Part shown: in pieces, positions 34,166 through 43,100 of the stretch
Layout: each line of letters opens with the position of its first letter
How positions within the stretch are numbered: position 1 is the first letter of the stretch
Assembly: GCF_016429195.1 (NCBI RefSeq)
Contig: NZ_JAELUF010000006.1
Coordinates: 1-64,000, forward strand
Length of the DNA: 64,000 bases
Direction of reading: 5' to 3'
Source of the DNA: Brevundimonas sp. ASV9
Lineage (GTDB): Bacteria > Pseudomonadota > Alphaproteobacteria > Caulobacterales > Caulobacteraceae
The notes under the pieces: generated by a model
Told to the model about the DNA's origin: nothing
The model's database searches: none
Seen by the model: only the letters and a program-made list of their open reading frames with translations
Position numbers and translations under genes: made by a program

Positions 34166-35506
34166 TTACTGCCCTAATATTTCTGCGGCCAGTTGGCCTA
34201 GCGCTGCATTTATGAAAGCTGAGACGTAAGATGCTGCATCTTCATCCGCCTTAGCGGGGGGGATACTCATTGAAGCGGTTCGCCTTTGGTTCATTACGTC
34301 TGACGCGAGGGTGATTTCGCCACCTACGAGTGCCCTGCCAGCCTCTTCTAGCTTTGCAAGTCTAGCTGACAGGTGGGGCGAAGACATTCCTCCTCCTGCT
34401 GCCTCTTCTGAAACATCCCAAAAGAACTCAACAAGGCGCTCCTGATCGGAACCGCCGACCTTGGAGGTGTGCCGCGCTGTGATCCCAATCGAGCGCAGGG
34501 AGGCTGAAACAGACTGTTCCACTTCCTCTGATAGGCCCGCCATCCATCTAGTGGCTGCGCTTCTGTTGGACGGTGCGCCTCTGAAGTTTGCGCCGAGAGC
34601 TTGAAGGCCTTGGCTAGACCGTACCTCACTGTCGTCGAGGAAGTCTTCAAGTCTTAGGGATCCCCTACGCATCCAATCTTTATCAAGAGCCCGTTTCGCA
34701 AGCATGATTAGGCTTGCATCGACATCGACAGCTTGAACCAATGGTTCTTGAGTAGCAACTATCCACGCAAATCTATATCGGTTCGTGTCCTTAGATACGC
34801 GATACTCCTCCTCAAACATAGGTTCGCGCATTATCAAATCATGCAAAACTCCACCAATCTGGTATACATCCAGAGCGTGCCACAGTTCAGGGCTAGGAGG
34901 GTGAAGTCTAAATAGATACTCTGGCGGCGAGTATCTAGATGTTGCTACAACAGGTAAAGTTTTCCCGTCGTCGGTGCCAAGGCCAATGGGATCTTCTATG
35001 TCTCTAACAACAGATAGATCCAACAGTGTGAGTTTTTTAAAGTCGTCCGTGACGAATATGTTTGCTGATTTTATATCTCGATGAGAGAGGTTACGCTCTC
35101 GGAGATAAAGGCAGGCACGCGCTAGTTGGTCTACAAGTGTGCGAATAGCTGAACGGGGAATGTTCTTAAGCCGCTTCTCCAGCTCTTGGCCTGGCGCTTT
35201 GTCCATCAAGAGAAATAGGCGGTCTTCAAAGCGGCCGCCCTCGTGCACTCGAACGATGTATGGGCAGTCGTGCAAGCCAAGAGCAACTTGAGGCCCGAGC
35301 CTTCGCTCACTCTCCTCGCCTCGTTCACCTTGAGAGAAGAGCCGGTCGTAGAGTTTTAGCGCTAGCGGACCGTTAGGGGTGGAGACGGTAAATACTGGGG
35401 CCGTCCCTCCTCTGCCCGCCTCATCCAGTACTAGCCAGTCGTCGCCCTTGGCTGCGCACCAGCGCCGCGCAATCTCAAGGTTTTCGTCTTCGTCTGATCG
35501 ATCCAT
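34166..35506 (-). CDS. Serine/threonine protein kinase heading the helicase operon
   Basis: A 446-residue soluble protein. The kinase domain covers about residues 20-290: Gly-rich loop EAGRGGTAPVFTV, Lys51 in LALKLYD, catalytic loop HRDIKSANIF (Asp144, Asn149), and the metal-binding motif written DLS (Asp163) in place of DFG. The catalytic residues are present, so it should be active. The C-terminal 150 residues are helical and unassigned (SNRSAATRWMAGLSEEVEQ). There is no membrane helix or PASTA repeat, unlike typical PknB proteins. It is first in a three-gene operon with an SF1 helicase and an unknown protein. GC content is low for this genome. Confidence 0.87.
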   Translation of the reverse strand: MDRSDEDENLEIARRWCAAKGDDWLVLDEAGRGGTAPVFTVSTPNGPLALKLYDRLFSQGERGEESERRLGPQVALGLHDCPYIVRVHEGGRFEDRLFLLMDKAPGQELEKRLKNIPRSAIRTLVDQLARACLYLRERNLSHRDIKSANIFVTDDFKKLTLLDLSVVRDIEDPIGLGTDDGKTLPVVATSRYSPPEYLFRLHPPSPELWHALDVYQIGGVLHDLIMREPMFEEEYRVSKDTNRYRFAWIVATQEPLVQAVDVDASLIMLAKRALDKDWMRRGSLRLEDFLDDSEVRSSQGLQALGANFRGAPSNRSAATRWMAGLSEEVEQSVSASLRSIGITARHTSKVGGSDQERLVEFFWDVSEEAAGGGMSSPHLSARLAKLEEAGRALVGGEITLASDVMNQRRTASMSIPPAKADEDAASYVSAFINAALGQLAAEILGQ

Positions 35507-35888
35507 TCTAGCTGCATAGCTTAGGCTATACGCGATCTCAACCCCAAGTTAGCGCTATGCAACTGGTTAAAAATCGGCGATTTTTTGCGAAGCGCTACGT
35601 GAGACGTCGAACGCCATAAATGGCCCCATGCGCCCCGGCGGGTCATAAGTTGTAAGTTATGATCCTGCCGTCAGGGCCCGGCTGACCCATAGTTCGGCGG
35701 CAGAGCGCAGCTTCATCAGGCAACGCAGGTTGGCGGGTAACTTCTGAGCCAAATGACTTGCGATTTGGTAGCGGAACGTTCCAAGGGCCGCGTTGGGTCA
35801 GAAGCGGCCATGGCAGTGAATTTCTGGGAAGCGCCAGCAGCACACATTTGACTAGCCGCCGACATCGGACGTTCAGGATTGGGGCCGG
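35507..35888. other. Intergenic region upstream of the kinase operon
   Basis: 382 bases between the kinase start and the end of the PadR gene. A 66-codon minus-strand frame (35643-35843) has no domain and mixed codon use, so I do not call it. The part nearest the kinase is AT-rich and probably holds its promoter. Confidence 0.45.
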
Positions 35889-36425
35889 CTAGGTCTCGAT
35901 CTTCAGGTCGTCGCCTCGTGCGCGGGACAGTTCTGCCTCTACCCAGCCAGCGCGAGCCTTCTGTTGTAGAATAGACAGATCGACCCGCCGCTTTTCCACG
36001 CGATCCAAGCCGGCGCCGTAAGCTTCTAGGTTGGCGATATCGGTCTTGAGGACGATGAGCAGTCCCGCCAACTGTTTCAGGCGAACCGCCACCGGGAGTT
36101 CATCCCAAAGCCCGGAGCGAAGGCGAAACGGATCCAGTCCTAATCCGGACGCCCGATCCAGATCGCAAATCCAGCCGTTCAGTGCATCGACGCCCCTGGC
36201 TGTCAGACCGAGATTGCTCCCCTTGCGCGCGGAATTCTGCGCCTCTGCATAGATCAAGCCTTCGGTCGTAAGCCTCCGGATGGCCGGGTAGACGGCGCCG
36301 GAACTCCCGCTCCACTCAAGGGACGGGGACGACAGAAAGGCCTTGCGCACCTTGAAGGCGGTCCCTGCCCCACGATGGTGGATTTCCGAAAGTATCGCCC
36401 CCTCGAGCTCCGTCAGCACGACCAA
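35889..36425 (-). CDS. PadR-family transcriptional regulator
   Basis: A 178-residue regulator: winged helix LEGAILSEIHHRGAGTAFKVRKAFL, then SGSSGAVYPAIRRLTTEGLIYAEAQNSARKGSNLGLTARGVDALNGWI, and a C-terminal helical dimerisation part. The start is not clear: TTG at 36425 or the GTG at 36419. It is divergent from the M13 peptidase gene and shares a short promoter region with it, so it may repress that gene. Codon use is host-like. Confidence 0.78.
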   Translation of the reverse strand: MVVLTELEGAILSEIHHRGAGTAFKVRKAFLSSPSLEWSGSSGAVYPAIRRLTTEGLIYAEAQNSARKGSNLGLTARGVDALNGWICDLDRASGLGLDPFRLRSGLWDELPVAVRLKQLAGLLIVLKTDIANLEAYGAGLDRVEKRRVDLSILQQKARAGWVEAELSRARGDDLKIET

Positions 36426-36508
36426 GATCCCGAACCTCTCAAACTATTCATTTGCAGCCGGCCTCCCATATAGTGCTAATCGCATTATTGTGTGCGATCG
36501 GAGTGTCC

Positions 36509-38599
36509 ATGTCCCTCTTTGCAATGCATTCTCCGGCGAGCGCCAGTGGCTCCGCGCCGAACCGACGGACCTTTCTTCTCACAGCAGCGGCCGTTCCGCT
36601 GGCGCTTGCTCTGCCCGAGCCTGCGTTGGCACAAGAGCCTCCTGGCGCGTGGGGCGTCGATCTCTCAAGCCTCAGCAAGTCGGTGGCTCCGGGAGACGCC
36701 TTCTTTGACTACGTCAATGAAGGGTGGCTTCGCACGACGGTCAGTCCGCCCGGCTATCCCGAATACGGCGAACTCAACGCCATGCACCTGCGTACCGAGG
36801 CCTGGACGAACACACTCATCGAGAGCGGACAAGGGGGCGGAGCCGCCGATCCGAAGCTCGTCGCCCTTTACGCCAGCTTCATGGACACAGACGCTGTCGA
36901 ACGTCAGGGGACGGTGCCGATACGGGGGGACATCGACGCGATCCTTGCGATCACGGATCATGCCGGCGTGGCCCGGTGGATGGCCAGACCGGTCTCTCAC
37001 GCGATCGTCGGCGCCTATGTCTTTCCCGACGAGACAGACACCCGCCGCACGCTCCTGCATCTGGACCAGCAGACCCTGGGTCCCCGCATTCTCGGCCTGC
37101 CGTCGAGGGCTTATTATGAGGACGGGACCGGCGACTATCCCGCGCTTCGGATGGTCTATAGGGATCACATCGTCCGGATGCTGGAACTGGCGGGCGTCGC
37201 CGACGCCGACGTCGCCCAGGCTGACGCGGTCGTCTCGCTTGAGAGCCGCCTCGCGGCCGTATTGTGGAATGCGGAGCAGCTTCGGGATCGCCGGCTGAAC
37301 TACCATCTCATGAGCCGCGCCGAATTGTCGGCCTATGCGCCCGGGTTTGATTGGAACGCCTTTTTCGAAGCTGCCGGTTTCGCGGACGTCCAAACGATCG
37401 TCCTCAATACCGACACCGCCGTCCAGGCCAGCGCCGCGATCTTCGCCGACACTCCCGTTGAAGACTGGCGCGCCTATCTCGCCTTCCACTGGATTCAGAA
37501 CCTCGCCTATCTCCTGAACGCCGAGGTTCAAGAGGCCAGCTTCGGGTTCTACGGTCGCAGGTTGGGCAAGCAGCAGGCGCAGAGGAGCCGAGAGGCGCGG
37601 GGCGTCGGGTTTGTGAACCGCAATCTCCCTGACCTGATAGGCAAGGCGTATGTCGCCAAGCATTTTTCAGCGGCGCACCGGAGCCGGATCGAGGGGATGG
37701 CCGTCCTGCTCAAACGCGCCTTCGCGACCCGTCTGGCCGACGCCGACTGGCTCGATGACACGACCAGATCGGTCGCCCTGTCGAAGATTGAGAAGATGGG
37801 CCTCAAGCTCGGCTATCCGGACACGCTCAGGGACTATGCGGAAGTCGATATCCGGCCGGATGATGCGATCGGAAACCTGCACCGGTTGAATGCGGCCAAG
37901 GCGGCGCAGGACCGGCGGCTGCTGGACGATCCTCATCATCCCTGGCCCTGGCATCTCGCGCCCCAGGCGGTTGATGGAAGCTACAGCCCACAGTTCAACG
38001 CCGTCACCTTCCCCGCCGGCATCCTGCAGGCTCCCGCCTTCAGCCTGACAGCGGACGCGGCCGTGAACTTCGGCGCCATCGGCGCCGTGCTTGGGCATGA
38101 GATGGGTCACGGCTTCGACGACCAGGGCTCGCACTTCGACGACGAGGGCAATATGCGCGACTGGTGGTCGCCGGAGAGTCGCAACGCCTTCGAGGCGAGG
38201 GCGGAGCGGCTGGTCGCCCAGTACGACGGCTACGAGCCCCTGCCCGGCCTTCGCCTCGACGGCCGTCGATCTCTGGGCGAGAACCTCGCCGATCTGGTCG
38301 GCGTGAACCTGGCGCTCGACGCCTTGCGGCTGCACGCGGTTCAGACCGGCATGGACATGAACGCCCGCCTTGACGGCTTCACGGCCGAGCAGCGCTTCTT
38401 TCTGGGATGGGCGCAGTTCTGGCGCACCCTGACAACGGAAGACGCCCTGCGCCGTCAGGTCGAAACCAGTTATCACTCACCGGCGCGGTATCGGGTCAAC
38501 GGCGTCGTTCGCAATCTCGACGCCTGGTACGCTGCTTTCGACGTCGGGCCGAATGCGGCCCTTTATCTGTCGCCGGAAGAAAGGGTTACTGTGTGGTAG
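36509..38599 (+). CDS. Exported M13-family (neprilysin-like) zinc metallopeptidase
   Basis: A 696-residue zinc endopeptidase. The N-terminus has a Tat-like motif (NRRTFLLTAAAVPLALALPEPALAQ). The N-terminal M13 domain follows, then the catalytic domain with HEMGH at 530-534 (zinc ligands His530 and His534, Glu531 as base) and the third ligand Glu591 in GENLADLVGV. The motif NAVTFPAGILQAPAF is also typical of M13. It degrades peptides in the periplasm. The ATG at 36509 is preceded by GGAG; an earlier in-frame TTG at 36452 is less likely. GC-rich and host-like although it lies between accessory genes. Confidence 0.9.
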   Translation: MSLFAMHSPASASGSAPNRRTFLLTAAAVPLALALPEPALAQEPPGAWGVDLSSLSKSVAPGDAFFDYVNEGWLRTTVSPPGYPEYGELNAMHLRTEAWTNTLIESGQGGGAADPKLVALYASFMDTDAVERQGTVPIRGDIDAILAITDHAGVARWMARPVSHAIVGAYVFPDETDTRRTLLHLDQQTLGPRILGLPSRAYYEDGTGDYPALRMVYRDHIVRMLELAGVADADVAQADAVVSLESRLAAVLWNAEQLRDRRLNYHLMSRAELSAYAPGFDWNAFFEAAGFADVQTIVLNTDTAVQASAAIFADTPVEDWRAYLAFHWIQNLAYLLNAEVQEASFGFYGRRLGKQQAQRSREARGVGFVNRNLPDLIGKAYVAKHFSAAHRSRIEGMAVLLKRAFATRLADADWLDDTTRSVALSKIEKMGLKLGYPDTLRDYAEVDIRPDDAIGNLHRLNAAKAAQDRRLLDDPHHPWPWHLAPQAVDGSYSPQFNAVTFPAGILQAPAFSLTADAAVNFGAIGAVLGHEMGHGFDDQGSHFDDEGNMRDWWSPESRNAFEARAERLVAQYDGYEPLPGLRLDGRRSLGENLADLVGVNLALDALRLHAVQTGMDMNARLDGFTAEQRFFLGWAQFWRTLTTEDALRRQVETSYHSPARYRVNGVVRNLDAWYAAFDVGPNAALYLSPEERVTVW

Positions 38600-38780
38600 C
38601 GCCAGGGATCGCGGCGCAGATCGACCGGCCTTTGATTGCCAGTGTCGGCGAAGCGCCAGTAGCGGACGTTGCTGCACCATCTAGTTTCGAACATTCAGCT
38701 CGACATACTGAGGTCTGCTTACAAGCTGCGATGAGGGCGCGGTGCTTGCGAAGCGGTCCGGCCGAGCCGAATATCGACGC

Positions 38781-39974
38781 ATGGACAGCACCCAACCCCT
38801 AATCTTCGTAAGCTACGCGACACCTGATCGCGACGCGGTGAACATCTATGCAGACGCTCTCGAGCGCGCTGGGTTGGACGTCTGGATGGACCATCGTCGT
38901 CTCATGGCCGGCCAGAATTGGGACGATGAAATCCGGCGGGCACTTGGAAAGGCTGCGATCGTCGTTGTCTTCATGTCTGACAACTCCGTCGACCGCCGCG
39001 GTTACGCCCAGCGCGAGGTGCGGCTCGCCCTTAAGCAGGCCGAAGAAAAGCTCAGTCGGGACATCTACCTCATCCCCGTGCTTCTGACGGACCTGCCGGA
39101 ATATCCGGAGACGGTGAAGCACCTCCACATGGTCAAGGTGTGGGAAGGTGATCCGGAGCGTCAGATCTTGGCGTCGGTCAATCACCAGATTGATGCGCTT
39201 GGAGGTCGAAAGCAGGAGACCCAGGCGGAGAGTGGGGTGCGTTGGACCGAACGGGTTATCAAGGAGAGCTGGGACGGGGTTCCCGGCTACGACATCGACT
39301 ACAATATCTTCCTGCTAAGCTCCTCCGAGATCCCTAATATCGAGGACATTACGAATATCACCCGGGGAGAGATGGCCGAGGCGGCCGCAGAAATGCGGTC
39401 AGTGAAGTTCGACCAGAACCCAGAACATTACACTTTTGGCCAGAAGCGGTTTCTTCGCACTAACCTCTTCGAGTCGCACTGCCGCCAGCCAGTTATCATC
39501 GAGCAAACGCTGTCGATGAGCTACGCCACTCATACCTATGGAGCGGGGGCGGCCCATGGAAACGTAGGTTTCCGCACTTTTGTCTTCACGCTAGACCCGG
39601 TCACGCGGATTGCCGACCTGAGCGCGATCTTCGCTGACCAGGACTTTGCTCTGCCCGCGATACAAGCTCTAATTCGGCCTCGGCTTTGTGATGACCTGGT
39701 CCGGGACTGCGGAGGCGATCCGGCAGACTATAGAGAGTGGGTAAATAGCGGCACCGCCGAGTGGAAGGATCTCAATGCTTTCACTTTCTCCGAGCACGGC
39801 CTCGAGCTGCTCTTCGGCGGATATGCAGTCGCCGCGTATGCATGCGGGCCCCGGTTCGTGACGTTAGCGAACACCGAGATCCACCGTCTGATGCGGAAGG
39901 AGATCGCAGCAGCCCTCGGTTGGGAACATCTGCGCTGGCGAAATGCGTCCGCTTCGGATGCTGGGAGTGCCTGA
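38781..39974 (+). CDS. TIR-domain protein with C-terminal DUF3298/RsiV-like domain
   Basis: A 397-residue protein. Residues 5-140 are a TIR domain: LIFVSYATPDRDAVNIYADAL, DVWMDHRRLMAGQNWDDEI, AAIVVVFMSDNSV, with Glu79 in GYAQREVRLAL as the likely NADase residue. Residues 240-390 resemble DUF3298/RsiV (EQTLSMSYATHTYGAGAAHG, VFTLDPVTRIADLSAIF, AFTFSEHGLELLFGGYAVAAYACG). There is no signal peptide, so the second domain is cytoplasmic here, which is unusual. Bacterial TIR proteins often consume NAD or make signals during phage defence; the DUF3298 part may sense the trigger. No partner gene is adjacent on the same strand. Confidence 0.82.
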   Translation: MDSTQPLIFVSYATPDRDAVNIYADALERAGLDVWMDHRRLMAGQNWDDEIRRALGKAAIVVVFMSDNSVDRRGYAQREVRLALKQAEEKLSRDIYLIPVLLTDLPEYPETVKHLHMVKVWEGDPERQILASVNHQIDALGGRKQETQAESGVRWTERVIKESWDGVPGYDIDYNIFLLSSSEIPNIEDITNITRGEMAEAAAEMRSVKFDQNPEHYTFGQKRFLRTNLFESHCRQPVIIEQTLSMSYATHTYGAGAAHGNVGFRTFVFTLDPVTRIADLSAIFADQDFALPAIQALIRPRLCDDLVRDCGGDPADYREWVNSGTAEWKDLNAFTFSEHGLELLFGGYAVAAYACGPRFVTLANTEIHRLMRKEIAAALGWEHLRWRNASASDAGSA

Positions 39975-40179
39975 CCAAGCGCGCGTCCAGCCGAGGCCTC
40001 TGCGAATTCTCCTGTAGGCGACGTTCTTTACGTTCGCTACGCTCGCGCTACAGCAGTACGCACTCCGATCATGCGCCAGGAACGGTCATTTCGACCCAGC
40101 CCCAAACATGACATACCGCGCAGGGCTAAAGCCTGCGTTTGAAAGCGGCGCCTATCGCCCGATCAGCGAGGGATGATCG

Positions 40180-43100
40180 TCAACTCTGATCCTCTTTCAC
40201 TCTGCCTCGTCGCCGACGTCGGGACACCTCACCCCCCCTTGTCGAGCGTCGACCTGAACGACGCCTCCCGTAGCGAAGCGTCTGTCGAATGCCCGCGCCC
40301 TCGATCGTCCGGAGCCCCTGCTCCTCCGCCTGGACCTCCGCCCAAGGCAGGAAGTGGCCGATCACCCATGCCCGAACATAGGCGGCTGCGATGGGGGCCA
40401 GGCCCAGACGCAGAATGGCGATCACCCCCGCCCAGAGATGTTTCGGTTCCTTCAGCAGCGCGTCCAGCACGATCCCGGTCGCCTTCATCCGCTTCAGCGT
40501 GGACAGCTCCTGGGTCAGCCACATCCGGTTGATCAGGGCTGCAGCGACAGAGAGGTGGGACTGCATGTCCGCATCCGGCCCGCCGAGGAACCGACAGAGC
40601 TGGACGAGGTCGTCGAGGCCGGCGCTGTCGTCGGCCCGCGCCGCCTCGAAGAAGACCAGGGCGTCGATGCTGACATGGCCATGCCGGCGCCAGGCCAATT
40701 GCACTAGATGTCGCGCATAATCCTCGAATGACAACAGCGCCTGGTTCAGGGCGAGGATCAGAATGGGCTGGAGCCAGACGCTCTCCACGCCGACCATCTG
40801 TCGCACGGCGTCGCGATAGTGGCGGTCCTCCGACACCAGCAGGGAGTCGGCCGCCAGATAGGCCGGATCCATGGCGTGGGCGCCGAAGGTCTTGACGATG
40901 AGTTCTTCGATAGGGGTCAGGGTGTCGGGCGCCGCCACGGGCGCCGCGACGCAATAGCGATCGATTGTCTCCAACTGTCCATCGAAGTACGCCCGCTGGG
41001 CCTGGCCCTCTTCGGCCGAGACGATCTGGCGATAGAACTGGCCGTCCGTCCAACTGACAGACATACTCTCGCCCTCGGCGTCGAAGCGATTACGCAGGGT
41101 CTTCAGCTCGTCGATTGAGGACTGGGCGATCAGCGTTCGGGCAAACATTCGCGAAAGTAACGGGAGCAGCCCCATGGTTGCGGCGGTCCACGCAGCGTAG
41201 GTGTCCAGCACCAGGTCGCCGCTGCGCCGGTGGTGAGCCGTCGCCTGCGCCGTTTCGAGCTCGTGAGTCCCGCCAACCGTAGTGCGAATGGTTTCGCCGA
41301 GGCTGCGCACATAGTTGGCGAAACTAACGGCGGACCCGGTCACGACGGCGCCCACCATGTTCAGCGGCAGCCCCTTGTCGAGATAGAGATCTGCCCGCTC
41401 CCGGTCGGCCTCGCCCATGCGTCTGATCATGTCCAGGGTGGACTGGATGTCGCCCTCGGGCGCCGTGAAGCGCCACAGCCCCTTCGCATCCGGGAAACGC
41501 GTCTCGAAATTCTCGGTGATGTCGTGGAAGGCGTGCAGGTATTTGTGCTTGAGCGCCGATACGGTCCAGGTGCGGGGACCGGCCGGCCCCTTGTCGATCA
41601 CGAAGGTCTCGCCGAGCTTCAGACCGTAAGCGGCGCGCACCATCGGGTGGTCGCGCGTGACCCGTCCTTCGCTCGGGCGGGGATCGTCGGCGACGATCAG
41701 GAACTCGGCCCTGGAGCCGTCGTCCGACTCGGCGGCGAACCAGGTGTCATCGCCGACGACCTCGACCGCCGGGATGACGCCGGTACGCGCCTCGATGAAC
41801 AGACCGAAATATCCCATGGCGACGTCAGCCTCCTCGCGCGCCGACTGCAGCACGACATAGGCCAGACGAGCCGCGGCCTCGGCGTCCCCGAACTCGGCGA
41901 GGATTTGGGCGAACCGCATCCGGTCGAGAGCGTCTCCCTCCATCTCGCCTAAGTTCAGACCGGCGACGAGGGCGGGGATTTCCGCCGATCTGTTGCGGCG
42001 GCGCAGGGTCTCCACTAGGGCCAGGACCGCGAGCAGACTCCCGCCCCGGACCGCGCGCCGCAACGCCGTCTCGGCCTTGCCCAGCGCGCCTCGGTTATAA
42101 TGGAACAGGCCCGCCGCCTGGCTATAGCCCGGAAGGCCGGCGATGGACCCGGGCAGCCGGTTGAAGAAGTCGACGCCGCGCCGGCGCGCCGGCGTCTCGT
42201 TGGCATAGGCCAAGGCGAGCACCCGGAGATCTTCGCTGTCGCGCCCCAGGTCGACCCACCCGTCCAGGGCGTCGGCCACGGCGCTCCAGTCGCCCCGTCG
42301 GCGCGCCAGTCGCGCGACCATGAGGCGCCGCGCGATATGACTGTCCGGCGTCAGCAGACGACGCGCCGCGTCGTAGGCCTCGTCGGCGAGGTCGCCGAAC
42401 CCCAGGTCGGTCGCCGCTCCGGCGACGATGACGGCGGCACGGGGATCTTCATCAACACCGTCCAACAGCGCGCTCAGGGCCCGTTCACGGTCGCCGCCTG
42501 TCCTGTGCACGACAGCGACCCTCCCGAGCACATCGATCACCGCCCGCTCTTCCTGCGGCGCGGCCGCCAGGGCCTCGGCATGGAGACGCTCGACGGCCGG
42601 CCAGTCCTGTCGGTTGGCGTAGTGACGGAAGGCCACGAGCCGGCCGGCCGGCTCCTGCTCCAGGAGAGGCAGCAGTTCGTCGACGAAATCGTCGGCGCCG
42701 GCGTCCGTGGCTACGATGGCGGCGTAGCGTGCAAGTTCCACCTCCTCGGGGAAGGCCGCCATACCCTCGCGGGCCGCCCCTACTGCGGCACCTTGATCGT
42801 CCAGCGCGTGCAGGCCGACGACCAAGTTGGCGCAGAGCCCCGCAAGTTCCGGGCGCAACGGCAGCCCCCCGGCGCGGGCCTCCCGCCACAGATCGGCCAG
42901 GGTGTCGGTGGCGGCGCGGACAGGCTCGCGCATCTCGGGGCCGAGCTGACGCCGGCGCTGAAACTCGGCGTCGTTGATCACCGCCTCCAGCACCGCCTCG
43001 GCGCCCAGGCGGCGGGCGTAGAAGTCGTCGGGATGGTCTGCGGCAAGCGCCTTCGCCGCATCACGCCAGCCGAGATCGTCGCGATATCGCCTGAAATCGA

